From: Marsupella aquatica
Lineage: Eukaryota > Marchantiophyta
Reading direction: 5' to 3'
DNA: 64,000 nt
Assembly: GCA_973895155.1 (NCBI GenBank)
Contig: OZ316891.1
Location: 21,886,001 to 21,950,000 of the forward strand
A program made the translations under genes and the position numbers. This document shows positions 1 through 10,991 of the stretch, one piece after another. The stretch's first letter is position 1. Each line of letters opens with the position of its first letter. Below the pieces are notes generated by a model that was given only the letters and a program-made list of their open reading frames with translations, was not told the origin of the DNA and searched no databases.

Positions 1-2
1 AG

Positions 3-900
3 GCAATTTGTTTTGCCAAATTCCTAGAGAGGAAGCAGCTACGACAACAGGCCCCTCATCCTGCTCCTGCTTCCACTCCCCCACCAGCTAGGAGGGCTCC
101 TATTGCCTCAGTTGCTCCTCCTTCCAGTGGCAAAGCACCCGGTGCCAACAAATCGCCCAAGCAGCAACAGAAGCAACCAGCTCAGAAGGAGGCTCACAAC
201 GCACAGGCAACTCAACTCCAATCTCTGACTCATGAGGTTAAGTCCTTACGTGCCAAACTTGCCAACATCAAAGGCAAGTCCACTGCCTCTATTGGTCCTT
301 CTCAACCGGCTGGTCACGTGCAACCCATCCCTGGTCCAGGCACCATTGATAGTTCAACACCTCTACCTCGCTTTTTCTATGGCTTGCCATTTGATGCTCA
401 TATGGGTGAGCATGTGTTGTCCTCTGCTACACAGCTTGGCCTTACAGCAAAATTTTCAGATTCATTCTGCCCATCCTATTTTGCTTACCAGCACGCTAGT
501 ACTGCCTCTCGTACTGCTCCCACACGCCGCATTGTACAGGCTGATGGTGTTGCTGCCGGTCCTATGACTAGAGCTAAGGATGCTTGAGCTGTCATGCCCT
601 AATCTTTTTAGCCACTCATGCTTGCTAAAGAGCGCATCTTGTTGGCGAGGGGGGAGGGAGCTGCAGCTACATCCATTCCACCACCAGGTGTTGCTGACAT
701 TTCACAGGGAGTTGTTTCTCTTGAGCTGCTTGAGCATTTCACCTCTGGTATGGCACAAAGGATTCTTACAACACTTTTTAGTTGCCATGATTTACAATTG
801 GATGCTAGAGCTCTCATCAAAGCGCTAGAGGGTTCACTACATTCTTCATCAGCCCCTGTGACACCGGTTTTGGAGGTCCAATCTCATGAACATACTGGAC
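3..900 (+). pseudogene. Ty3/gypsy element A: gag C-terminal part (decayed, enters from left edge)
   Basis: One frame is open from base 3 to a TGA at 585-587 and, after a second stop at about 600, again from 618 to the insert at 901. The peptide is rich in Pro, Gln and Ala (residues 1-75), then becomes more ordered (FFYGLPFDAHMGEH), like the stretch after the zinc knuckles in the gag of elements C and D. No knuckle is visible because the window starts downstream of it. At 900 the frame is broken by the 901-3549 insert and resumes at 3555. The assignment rests on this continuity into a protease domain rather than on a gag motif. It is a pseudogene because of the two in-frame stops. Confidence 0.7.
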
Positions 901-3549
901 TGTGACAGGGCCCCAAACCCGATAGTAACTCAGTGATGACTTATAATAGCGTATATAGGTAGAAAGATAAGTAGGTGTAGTAAAAGTGGTTGGATTTTCA
1001 AATTTTTTATTTTTGTTAGTTCTAATAAATGGATGCGACAACTGGAGGCCGGAGTTGAGAGGGGTGTAGGGCGGTGATGGATGACAAGGGAACCATTGAG
1101 GGGGTACAAGGAGGCCACAAGGCAGTCCAAGGACTTGGAGCCAAGGTGTGGGCATCTTGGAGGGGTGGGGGCTGGTCGGAGGCTCCACGTTTGACGCAAA
1201 ATGGGAAGAATGACCAAAATATAGAAAACATTGAAACTTAAAACAGACGTTGCTGCGCTAGTACTATTCCAAACATGGTCATGTTTGGATTCATTTTGAA
1301 GCCCTCAATGAGCCCCATGCGAAACTGAGGTTCTCTAGTTGATTTTAGGTTCATATCAAACAGTGACATCTTGAGGGACCTCAATGCCCGTAAAACGACA
1401 AACTAAGCAATCTTGGAGTAGTGATGGTGGGAGGGCCCTTAGAAGGGAGGGGTTCCCACACTTGTGTTCCCCTTCACCCTTTGTGTGGTTCTCACATGGT
1501 TTTTGCTCTCTTTCCCTTCCCCACTCCGTAGAGGGGCACTCCGTAGAAGAACACATCCGTAGAATGGGCCCTCACACTTTCTTCCTTCCCTTTTTCTTTA
1601 TTCTCACTTGTGGGGTTTCTACCCATACCTAAACCCTAAACCCTTTCCCTCTTGTGCTTGCTTCCACCGTGTGTACGGACCCTAGTTGTACAAACATCAG
1701 ATTTTCGACCATCTCAAAATCAGGAGTCTACGGGCTTGTTGGAAAGAGCTCGTTGAGCTGAATCCAACGATGTGTCACACGGCCAAAACAGAGCTAAGAC
1801 GAGGGAGATACAACAAATCGCGATTTTTGAGAATACGGGGATTTTGAGGCCGTACGGACGTCCGTATGGCAGGAAGTCCCGGCTTTGGAAGGAGGAGGTA
1901 GCAACACATACGGGGAACCCGTGATCCGTGTTTTGCAAAGCTGGGGCCCCTTGGTGTTGTACGGACGAAACGGAGGGAGACGGTCCCCTGAAAACTTAAA
2001 CGACCATATCTTGGCCGTTTGACCTCCGTTTTGTGCACCGTTTACGGAGCCATGATCAAGAAGAGAAGGGCTCCTCAAATATGTTTTCAGAAGTGAATTC
2101 TGATAAAATTTTAGTTTCGACAATTATAGGGGCCCCCTCCTTTTACAACGGACCGGTGGTGGCGATCAAGAGGATTGAGGTGGGTAGGCAGGGTAGATAG
2201 ATAGGATAGGAGGTGGTGGACTCAAGTGAATCCTTGTTTAGCGGAGTGGTATCCACTCCAATGGAGAGCGATGAGGAGACCAACTCAAGGGGCTCAAGCC
2301 AGGGCACCGTGAGTAAGGAGGAGGAGGAGCGATGAGGAGACCAACTCACGGGGCTCAAGCCAGGGCACCGTGAGTGAGGAGGAGGAGTGATGAGAGACCG
2401 ACTCACGGGGCTCAAGCCATGGCACCGTGAGTGAGGAGGAGGAGGACTAGGGTAGCCGTACGGACTTGTCATACGACCTCTGGATTTTGAAACTTTTTGG
2501 AAGGGTGCACTCACGGGCTTGTTGGAAGGAGCTCGCGGAGCTGATTTCAACAAGAAGCGGCGCTCCTCAAACGGAGCCAGGATGAGTAAATTAGAGCCCG
2601 ACGAAGTTGGTGAGTAAGTGATACTGAAACGGCCATAACTTGGTCGTTCGACGTCCGTTTCAAGAGCGGTTTTGTGATTCATGATCAGGAGGAGTAGGGC
2701 TACCCAGAGGTGAGCTCAGAGGTGCACTCAGAGTGGCACCTAGTTTCGGCAATTGTGGGGTCCCTTGCATTTTCGCGGTTCACGGAGCAATGTTGGGGCG
2801 CCATCGAAGGCATCGTCAGTCCCATTGTTAGATTAGGGTTTGAGGAGCATGTGTGTGTCGCATGCTTTAGGATTAGGGATTTCTTTTGTGAAGGTTTTAG
2901 CGGTGCCGCTAGGGTAGCCGCCATCCTTGTGACCCCGTGAGGGGTGCTTTGGTGTGTTGTTTTGAGTATTTAGGGGGAGAGCCCCGTAGTAGTGAGGGGG
3001 GGAACTCAGTCTAGTGTTGGTATTAGGGAAGTTAGCTCATAGCCAGAAGGGCAATTCAAGCCAGACTAGTGAGGTAGAGGTGTAGCGCTTGCCCCAGCGA
3101 GGCAGGAGTTGGGCAGACGGCAGGAGGCTGGGTTGTCCTTGCAATGTGTTACCATTTTTTGCCAAAAGATATGGATTTGGTTTGATTCCTCAAATTTTGG
3201 TGTGGCGTTATCTTTTTCGGCTCACGATTGTGTTCTTTCCCAAGAAGTGTCTAAGGAATACTTGCACGGATTGGTCGACTGTGTGAGTAGGGGGGGTGGT
3301 GACAGCACTCCACCAGCGACCAGTAGGAGTGTGTGTGTGGCGTAGTCCATGGGACTTGATCAAAAGCAGAGGGGCTAGTCGGTAGACTTGATCAAAAATT
3401 ACACTTCTGGGAGCGGAATCAAACATACTCATCCTACATGCAATAGAATCCTAATAGCGTCCCTCCACGTTCCCGTCATACGATAACAAACAATTTTAGT
3501 AGGAGGAAACACGTATTTGTCGTGTAAATCGTTTGATAAGCAGGTGACA
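901..3549 (+). mobile_element. LTR-type insert (solo LTR or short non-autonomous element) with 5-bp TSD
   Basis: The insert starts TGTGACAGGG, ends GGTGACA, and is flanked by TGGAC at 896-900 and 3550-3554. Joining the flanks through one TGGAC keeps the frame of element A, so both borders are well fixed. The right 1.3 kb (about 2240-3549) is the reverse complement of 28,911-30,085, so this is a second copy of the family that carries the 560-codon minus-strand gene there, in opposite orientation. Only the end of that gene remains here, as tandem copies at 2265-2448. Two related sub-blocks (about 1730-2110 and 2510-2760) suggest a chimera of two similar LTRs. No complete gene is present. Confidence 0.75.
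2265..2448. repeat. Three tandem ~60-bp copies of a gene's 3' end
   Basis: Units starting at 2265, 2327 and 2385 each contain GGGGCTCAAGCCA, GGCACCGTGAGT and a GAGGAG run. They match the codons for the C-terminal tail (SDEE...GSSQGTVSEEEE) of the 560-residue protein encoded at 30,014-31,696 on the other strand. Here that tail has been triplicated and the rest of the gene lost. Confidence 0.8.
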
Positions 3550-4480
3550 TGGACCTTCTTCTTCTCCATTACATGTTTCCACTAGTTTGGCTGCCCTTTT
3601 ACCGATTGCTGCTGATTGTGTGACCAGAGCTACACTTAATTCTGGTCATGCTGCTCCATCTTTCTGGGCTATGTTGTTGAGTGGAAAGACCGTGGACACT
3701 AACTCCCTTCACAAGGTACCTCATCATTTGCCGAGAGTGGTGCCTAGTGATAGGACTTCAGTTTCCACCACCATTGCCATTGTTGACAACAAGAATTCAG
3801 TGGTCAAGTTGGAGGGTCACACTCCTCAGGTGGTCATGCTAGGCACAGGCGCTCAACCAATGATCTTGGGCATTCAGTTTGCCAAGAAGATGAGACTCCT
3901 GACTGATCATTTATAGCAATCTAGGTGGCACATTCGGACTGCTAATGGCACTGTGGAGGATGTGTTGGGTGAGAGTTCAATTTTACTCACTCTCACTTTT
4001 AATGGAGGTATAGATCAGGAATTGCATTTCCCACTCAGATGTTTGGTTACCAATGCCACGACATATGATGTGCTCATTGGCCAAGAGGCTTTGTTCCCAC
4101 CAGGTTTTACCATTGACAACTGGCATGAGCATGCATACTACATAGTTGATTGGCATACTGATGGCTCACACTTGGGCTACATTCCACTTGATTTGCATGG
4201 TGCCCATACACCTATGGCTCACCACTGTGTGTTGAAAGAAGTGCACACAACTACCTATGTCAACCACCCATTGCACGATTGGATTGAGAAGGATGACGAT
4301 GAGGTGGCTACTACACATGCTGCTGCACATATAGCAGCACTTTCTAGCAACGTGGATCATCAACCAGAGGTGGTACAACGACTTCAAGTAGCCCATGGAC
4401 CTTTGGTGGCTGCATTGTGCAAGTTTGAAGACCTTGGGCAGCACAATGGACAGCCAATAGCCCCAATCTTGAGCGCACCA
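3550..4480 (+). pseudogene. Element A: aspartic protease and linker
   Basis: In the frame continuing from the gag part across the insert, residues around 3838-3870 read MLGTGAQPMILG. This is the retropepsin active-site region, but the catalytic Asp of D-T/S-G-A is Gly here, while element C still reads LDTGAQP at the same place. An in-frame TAG lies at 3914-3916. The following part, with YDVLIGQEALFPPGF, aligns with YDVLVGCTILYPMGF in element C, a typical post-protease segment. It is followed without a break by the methyltransferase domain. It cannot be an active protease as it stands. Confidence 0.8.
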
Positions 4481-5812
4481 GTTACATGGACTCCTCCTCC
4501 AGATGGCCTTACATTGCTTGAACTTTTTGGTGGCATTTCTACAGGCCTAGAATCTCTCCTACAATCTGGCATGGTGGTGAGGTAGTACATCTACGTGGAT
4601 ATTGATCCAAGTGCAAGACAAGTGGCTGAATCCTGTCTGCTGGAATTTTCAAAGCGATTTCCCCAGCAATTTCCACACAGTGCATGGAAGTTTGCCTTTT
4701 CTTTCTTCCCTCTAGATATCCAGCACCGACACTTAACCCTTCTTGGCTCCCTTGATTTGATCATAGCTGGTTGGGAATGCCAAGGATTTTCAGCTGCTGG
4801 TCACGATGTTGGATTGCACATTGATTCTTGTTCTGGCCTTTTCACAGCATTGGTTCAGGTTCTTACCTGGGCTCAGGCCCTCTACCCTGTTGTTGGTTAC
4901 ATCATTGAGAATACTCCATCTCAGTTTGACCAACATCCACAGGTCAAAGAGGATTTCAGTATGGTCCAACACTACTTGGGACCACCCCTTCTCATTGATG
5001 CAGTGCACTATGGTTCTTATGCACATCATCTTTGTAACTTTTGGACTAACCTTGCACCACCTTCCTTGCTGGAGTTAGCTCTTCACCACACATCCAAGGA
5101 CACTAACCTCACAGTGGACCAGATTTTGGATACTGCCAGTTCTTGCCAACCAGCTACACGACAGGAGCCAGCCCCTTGGTATCCAGCCAATACCATTGGA
5201 GAGCCCCGTGCTGCTTGGCCTACATTTGTGTCCTTTCCAGGTGCCCATGCTTTTCAGGGTGATGGTCCTGGCCTGGTTTATCGACATTCTACCAGTACAT
5301 GGGATGAACCTAGTCCTGAGGAGAGAGAACGGGCTATGGGCTTCCAATCCGGTCCTACAGGCCACACCCAAATCACCAGGCTGGCCAGGAATGCTTTACT
5401 TGGCAGGGTAATGGATCTCAATGCTCTCACTTGGCTTCTGGTCACTTGCATCCTTTTTCAGATGTACATTCATCCAACATCAGGAGTTCCAGCCCTACCA
5501 CTCCATGGAGCTGCTACATGGCATCCAGACCAGGTGCACGTACCTCTATTCAACACTCACCACTTCAGTCCAACTATCGGGGGGGAGGAGGTCCCTTGTA
5601 ACATGGCTGACAATATTTCTGAGTTTCATGGTGTGGACCAACCCAGATCAGCAGGTACAACAGGCCTTGGAGAGGCCTCATCACCTTATCAGCACCATGC
5701 TAGCAGCTTGGACAATGGAGAGGCTGGCACTTTTGGCTCTTCAAGCACCCGAGTACATCAGGTCCTATTCCTAGTGTTTCCAACTACACATTCATCATGG
5801 GCAACCACCTAA
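4481..5812 (+). pseudogene. Element A: DNMT3-like cytosine-C5 DNA methyltransferase domain inside gag-pol
   Basis: This domain sits between protease and reverse transcriptase. Motifs appear in canonical order: motif I LTLLELFGGISTGL (about 4508), motif IV GWECQGFS (about 4770, catalytic Cys kept but the usual Pro-Cys is Glu-Cys), motif VI YIIENTPS (Glu-Asn), motif VIII-like AHHLCNFWTNL, then ERERAMGF and LLGRVMDLNALTWLL, which resemble the end of DNMT3/DRM proteins. The order differs from the circularly permuted plant DRM enzymes. An in-frame TAG (4583-4585) lies just after motif I and the frame ends at 5812. Such enzymes transfer methyl groups from S-adenosylmethionine to cytosine. DNMT-bearing Ty3/gypsy elements are known from charophytes. 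This copy is probably inactive. Confidence 0.85.
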
Positions 5813-5817
5813 GTAAA

Positions 5818-6598
5818 AGATAGAAGGACCAGCTGCTGAATTTGCTCCTCAAGCATGAGAATGTGTTTGCTTTCTCTATGAAGGACTTGGGTAAGTGCAA
5901 GACTATGCAGTTCCCCATTGAGTTGGCTGATGAAACACCTATCTTCAAGCGGAGACACCGTTTGAGTAAGCATGAGTGGCAGCTGGTGGATGAGAGGTGC
6001 CAAGAGCTCTATGAAGCTGGTCTTATTGAGCCATCTACATCAGATTTTGTAGCAGCTACAGTGATGCCAACAAAGAAGGATTTCAGTGGATTGTGGACAG
6101 AGAAGCGCATGTGTGGGGACTATAGGCCACTGAACCTGGTCACACCCCAGGACAGGTATCCCATGCCACGGCCAGAGGAGCTATTTGACAGCATTGGAGA
6201 CTCAGACATCTTTACTCTTGTGGATCTAAGGCAAGGCTTTAACCAGATTTTGCTGCTTGCAAAGGACCGCAAGAAAAAAAATTTCCATGGTAGTAACCAA
6301 CTAAGTATGGGAGTGGTTGGTGATGCCATTTGGCTTGAAGAATGCGCCCATATTCTTTCAAAGAGTCATGGACCAGGTTCTTCAAGGTGCTGAGTTTCTA
6401 AAATGCTACATTGATGATGTGTTGGTCCACAGCAAAGGATTTGACCAGCATCTACTTGACCTTGAGGAGCTATTCTTGAGGCTTAAGAAGGTGAACCTAA
6501 AGATACACCCCAAGAAGTGTGAATTTGCTGTCAGATCAATAATATACCTTGGGCATCGCATTATTCCAAATGGAACCATGGCTCACTGGGCAAGGTAG
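5818..6598 (+). pseudogene. Element A: reverse transcriptase (frameshifted)
   Basis: The gypsy RT begins about 5842 with KDLGKCKTMQFPIELAD, then RRHRLS, EAGLIEPSTSDF, MCGDYRPLN and FTLVDLRQGFNQI (the first catalytic Asp in VDLR). Near 6290 the frame shifts, and the next frame gives MPFGLKNAPIFFQRVMD, then CYIDDVLVHSKG with the YxDD catalytic pair, and YLGHRI. It ends at TAG 6596-6598. Relative to the upstream methyltransferase frame the RT is in another frame, so there is also a shift near 5800. All catalytic Asp residues are present but no single frame encodes them. Confidence 0.9.
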
Positions 6599-6606
6599 TA
6601 TCCATC

Positions 6607-7149
6607 TTGGAAATGCCCACTCCTACTGATGTTCACACTTTTAGGAGCTTTATTGGGTTGTGCAATTACTACCGGATCTACATCAAAGATTTCAGTACCA
6701 TTGCACACCCATTGTACTCTTTGTTGAAAAAGAATGTGACTTGGACATGGAGTACAGATGTTGAGGCAGCATTTGCCACTTTGAAGGAGAAGCTCTCAGA
6801 ATACCCGGTGTTGAGAAGACCTGATTTTAGCAAGGTCTTTGTGCTACACACAGATTGGAGTGCCCTTGAGATTGGTGCCATTTTGGGCCATCATGATGAG
6901 GAAGGTAAAGAGTACGTCATTGCCTATGCATCCAAGAGCAACAATCAGGCAAAGAGTCATTATTCTTCTTATGAGGGTGAATGCCTTGCTGTTGTGTGGG
7001 CTGTCATACATTACAGGCCCTACCTCTATGGGACCAGATTTACTCTCTACACCAACCACCAGCCCTTGAAGTGGTTGATGACTAACGAAAGCTTACTGGC
7101 AAGCTTGCTTGTTGGACACTCATACTCTAGGAGTATGACTTTGAGGTAA
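6607..7149 (+). pseudogene. Element A: RT connection and RNase H
   Basis: The peptide FRSFIGLCNYYRIYIKDFS is the gypsy RT connection. The RNase H follows with LHTDWSALEIGAIL (Asp of TDxS), YASKSNNQAKSHYSSYEGECLAV (catalytic Glu) and LYTNHQPLKWLM. The last motif is TDHQPL in element B, so Asp has become Asn here. Near 7100 an indel shifts the frame, and TAG at 7128-7130 stands where B has CAG (9319-9321). This copy is therefore dead by substitution, frameshift and stop. Confidence 0.88.
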
Positions 7150-7822
7150 TTCATAGGCCTGGTGTGACACATCAGAATGCTGACACTATGTTCTGCACCC
7201 TTTTGATTACCTCTGATGATTCCTCAGATGCACGACAGGATTTTGACCAGGTTTCCATCCTACCTGCATTTCATGCATCTACCTATCTTGCTTTGCTGCC
7301 ATGCTACGTTGTTGACCAACCTGTGGTGGACATATGGGAGGACAACAATACTCTGAGATTTCTACAGCATGGAGAATACCCCACACATGTCACTGCAGCC
7401 CAGAGAGACCAAATTCAATAGAGGTCCAAGCGCTACTTGTGGAAGGGAGATCATCTTGTGCGCTGCTTGCCAGACAGGGAAGTGGTGGTTCCACCCATTC
7501 ATGAGAGGGTTAGCCCTATCCGTAAGGTACATTCTAAGCTTGGTCATTTTGGCATTAAGAGGACTTACAGCCTCTTGGTTCCCCATTATCATTGGAGAGG
7601 CATGCATGGCCAGGTTTGGGATGTTATTGCCTGGTGTGAATAGTGTGATAGGTGAGGACTTTTTTCACATCTCAGCAACCCACACTTCATCCATTCCCTA
7701 TTCAAGGCATGTTTCATCGTTGCTCATGTGATTTGGCTGGAGAATTGCCCCTCACATCTCGGGGTAATCTCTACATCATGATCATGATAGAGCATTTCTC
7801 CAAGTGGATAGAACTTGTGGCA
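7150..7822 (+). pseudogene. Element A: integrase N-terminal half (truncated)
   Basis: Integrase features are the HHCC zinc module (RKVHSKLGHFGIKRTYSLL, then WCE-stop-CDR, where TAG at 7641-7643 replaces the CAG of element B at 9832-9834) and the start of the catalytic core, CDLAGELPLTSRGNLYIM and EHFSKWIELVA, with the first Asp of DD35E. The frame is lost at 7823, where an LTR-like sequence beginning TGTCACACCATT starts. The rest of the integrase and any PHD finger of A are missing. Element B is about 90 percent similar by eye. Confidence 0.88.
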
Positions 7823-8358
7823 TGTCACACCATTCTAGGTAGTGTTAGAGTGTATCGTACTATCTAGATCCGTATATTTGGTATGTGTGCTATATGAGCC
7901 GATAAGGTTCCGTTAGGTTTGTGTGAGAGGGTACTTCTCACTTGTGAGGCATTGAAAAGTCATCTTTCAATGTTGAGCCTTGGAGAGAGAGGAGCTTGAG
8001 TGTGGCTATGGTGGCTGTGAGCTCCGCTTGTGTAACATGGATTCCTTGAGTAGTGCAAGGTGCATTGGCTTAACATACGTGTGTGATTGGATCGGTGCGG
8101 AATCGATGGGGTATTGTTGACCGGGATCGTTGTGCCGATTGTTGAGGAGATTACATTGAAAGATCATGAGCTTCAAACTCTATTGTGCAGACAGAAGCTC
8201 AGTTTGAGTTTGTCGTTGACGGTGACGGTTCGTGGTAGCTCAAATCAATTGGATTTGTGTTTGACGCGGATTCATGTTTCTTGAATCGTTGGTTCAGATA
8301 TTGTTTGAGTACACTGTTGCTATTCGATCTGGTTTTGGCCAAGCTTGAACGTTGTTGG

Positions 8359-8412
8359 ATCTGGATCTGGTCTAGATCTGGATCTGGATTGAGTCGGAGT
8401 CTAGATCTGGAA
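8359..8412. repeat. Degenerate GGATCT hexamer run
   Basis: About eight imperfect GATCTG/GGATCT units occur in 54 bases, including two TCTAGATCTGGA stretches. It is a simple-sequence expansion inside the LTR-like region, with no evident function. Confidence 0.7.
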
Positions 8413-8663
8413 AGAGATGGCCAAAGGTTGCTGCTTGTATTGCGCTGCTATTTTGTGGACAGGTCTGTTGGAATTTTGAGTGCTCGAAGCGTTTTATTGT
8501 CAAGGGACGCTTGCGGAATGTCCCAAAACTGTGTGCGACAGGTTTGCGGAGGTCGAGAGCCATCAACGTTGCCATTTTTGTGAAGGAAATTGCTGCTTTT
8601 GAGTGGCAAATATTGCCATTTTTGAGCCCGACGACTTTTGTTTTGTGTACACACACAACTGTG

Positions 8664-8830
8664 CGCGCATAAGGCGAATCGCAAGGTCATCCATCCCAGG
8701 ACTATTTCGAGTCGCAAGCGCAAGGTGAAGTGCAAGGTCACCCATCCTGGGACTATTCCGAATTGCGAGCACAAGGCGAAGCGCAAGGCCACCCATCCCG
8801 GGGCTATTCCCAGCCGCGAGCGTTTAACTG
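8664..8830. repeat. 51-bp tandem repeat, about 3 copies
   Basis: GCAAGG occurs at 8681, 8732 and 8783, exactly 51 bases apart, each followed by TCATCCATCCCAGGACTATT or a close variant. Copies differ by a few substitutions. It lies in the LTR-like block. Confidence 0.85.
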
Positions 8831-8959
8831 GCAAGTTCTCATCCCACCTTGTGTACACACAAGCTTTCACAACTTGTTGTTTAGATTCAAGCCCCAGGGG
8901 GCTTTATACACTTTTCGGTTTGCTTAGAGCCTTGTTTCGGGCCAAATCAGAGGCTCTTT

Positions 8960-9195
8960 CACTACTACATATTTGCCAATTTTGCGAAGGCGTTTTACAA
9001 GAGGAAGAAAGCTTTGCAAGATTAATCTCATCGCTAACCTTGCGATACGATACGTATCGCACTTAGCGAATCTACACATATCGCAACACATAATTGCGAA
9101 ACTTAGACCATCGCAACATTTTACGACACTTCAGGTATCGCAAAACATTTCCGAAGCAATTACCATTGAACAAGTTAGCGATCTTTACCACTTCA
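8960..9195. repeat. TCGCAA/TTGCGA motif cluster
   Basis: About eight copies of TTGCGA or ATCGCA lie within 230 bases, including the palindrome CGATACGTATCG near 9050. A similar cluster lies at 62,390-62,900. No gene is supported here. It ends where element B RNase H homology starts. Confidence 0.5.
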
Positions 9196-10740
9196 TTACA
9201 TTACAGGCCCTACCTCTATGGGACCAGGTTTGTTCTCTACACCGACCACCAGCCCTTGAAGTGGTTGATGACCAACGACAAGCTTACTGGCAAGCTTGCT
9301 CTTTGGGCACTCATACTCCAGGAGTATGATTTTGAGGTAATTCATAGGCCTGGTGTGACACATCAAAATGCTGACACTATGTCCCACAGCCCTTTGATTG
9401 CCTCTGATGATCCCTCAGATGCACGGCAGGATTTTGACCAGGTTTCCATCCTGCCTACATTTCATGCATCTACCTATCTTGCTTTGCTGCCATGCTACAT
9501 CGTTGACCAACCTGTGGTGGACATATGGAAGGACAGCGACACTCTGAGATTTTTGCAGCATGGGGAGTACCCCACCCATGTTACTGCTGCCCAGAGAGAC
9601 CGAATTCAGCAAAGGTCCAAGCGCTACTTGTGGAAGGGAGATCATCTTGTGCGCTGCTTGCCAGACAGGGAAGTGGTGGTTCCACCCATTCATGAGAGGG
9701 TTGGCCTTATCCGTAAGGTACATTTTGAGCTTGGTCATTTTGGTGTTAAGAGGACTTATAGCCTCTTGGTCCCCCATTATCATTGGAAAGGCATGCATGG
9801 CCAGGTTCGAGATGTTATTGCCCGATGTGAGCAGTGTGATAGGGTAAGGACTTCTTTCACATCTCGGCAACCCACACTTCATCCACTCCCTATTCAGGGC
9901 ATGTTTTATCGTTGGTCATGTGATTTGGCTGGAGAATTACCCCTCACATCTTGGGGTAATCTCTACATCATGATCATGATAGAGCATTTCTCCAAGTGGA
10001 TAGAACTTGTGGCATTGCCGGATAAGACCTCCCGTAGCACCAGCCAGGCATTCCTAGAACAAGTTCTCAGCCGCTTTGGAGCTTGTGCAGAATGTCTCAC
10101 TGACCAGGGCTCAGAGTTTAGAGGAGAGTTCCAGGAGCTGCTTGATCAGGCCCTCATTGATCATCGCTGGACATCACGAGATCACCCATAGGCAGATGGC
10201 TTGGCAGAGCGCATGGTTTAGACATGCAAGAAGGGCCTTCGGAAGATCTGCCTCACCAAAAACAAGGAGGATTGGGACCTGGCCTTACCCTACATTACCA
10301 TGGGGTATAGGATGTCTAGACATGCATCACTGTCTAACTTTTCTCCCTACTTCTTGTTGTTTGGTCGTCACCCAGTTCCACCTTCTGCTATTGCTGCTCA
10401 CATGCTTCAGGTGGTGGACTTGGATTCAGCTGTGACTTGGTCTGATGTGATCTCTGAGAGGGCTGCCCTATTCAGGAGGGTTATGCCCATGGCCATGGAG
10501 AATTTGGCCATTGCACAGCACAGGGACACATTGCGTTATGCACACACACGACGGGGCACTTTTCAGCCCAAGGTCAGGAAGTTTGATGTGGGAGATTTTG
10601 TGTACTTGCAGCGGCAAGCTAACGACACCCTGGACACCTCTACCAGTCGTACTATTCTCAAGGTTAAAGCTATTCGACCGTCTGGAGTGCTGACAGGTCA
10701 AAGCGGTCGAATAGCGTCTGGAGTGTTGACAATAAGCGCA
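9196..10740 (+). pseudogene. Element B: RNase H C-terminal part and integrase
   Basis: Homology to element A starts abruptly at HYRPYLYGTRFVLYTDHQPLK (RNase H) and runs through the tether and integrase. The zinc module is RKVHFELGHFGVKRTYSLL then CEQCDRVRT. The catalytic core shows CDLAGELP (Asp 1), CLTDQGSEFRGEF (Asp 2) and ADGLAERMV (Glu), so DD35E is complete. Two TAG stops, at 10,189-10,191 and about 10,218, are the only breaks before 10,743. The C-terminal part (KVRKFDVGDFVYLQRQAND) is the beta-barrel domain. Just before the end a segment is duplicated with a small hairpin (TATTCGACCG / CGGTCGAATA), causing a shift into the PHD frame. Confidence 0.9.
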
Positions 10741-10991
10741 TAATTGTTGACAATGCCAAGAACTGCGCCCCTTGTCATCTGCCTAACCTGGATCCCACCA
10801 TTGTGACTTCTACTTGGATTCCACCTGTGGACTACCCTTGCAAAGTGTGTTTGCGAATTGATGATGCTGACCAGATGTTGCTGTGTGACAATTGCAATGG
10901 AGGGTACCATCTTTTCTGCCTTTGGCCTGAACTTACTCAGGTGCCAAAAGGATTATGGTTTTGCCCTTCCTGTGCTCCACGTGCTACCTGA
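10741..10991 (+). pseudogene. Element B: C-terminal PHD finger of integrase
   Basis: The peptide CKVCLRIDDADQMLLCDNC, then YHLFC and LWFCPSC, gives C-X2-C-X9-C-X2-C-X4-H-X2-C-X14-C-X2-C, a full Cys4-His-Cys3 PHD finger, ending at TGA 10,990. Known PHD fingers of this type read the histone H3 tail. In chromoviruses a chromodomain holds this position, so a role in choosing chromatin for integration is likely but inferred. The finger is in a different frame from the integrase because of the upstream duplication. Element C carries a homologue. Confidence 0.85.

Larger units (their letters stand above)
7823..9195 (+). mobile_element. LTR-like sequence (TGTCACACCATT family), copy 1
   Basis: The first ~430 bases align with 11,308-11,740: both begin TGTCACACCATT and share TGGATTCCTTGAG, GTGTGTGAT and TTCAAACTCT blocks. 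In both places the sequence follows a retroelement copy, which fits LTRs of this or a related family. It contains a GGATCT-type hexamer run, a 51-bp tandem repeat and a TCGCAA/TTGCGA-rich end. No coding region was recognised. The right border is taken as the point where RNase H homology of element B starts. No matching TSD was found. Confidence 0.55.

Noticed and set aside
817-1231. Overlapping minus-strand ORFs rich in Pro, Leu and Ser
   Set aside because: They cross the insert border at 901 and exist in several frames, so they are shadows of LTR sequence.
1629-1650. Plant telomere-like CCCTAAA repeats (also near 29,620 and 43,780)
   Set aside because: Only two or three imperfect units at each place, inside transposons or promoters; no telomere or interstitial array.
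8641-8830. CRISPR-like regular repeats (51-bp)
   Set aside because: Units are contiguous tandem copies without unique spacers, in a plant-type genome.
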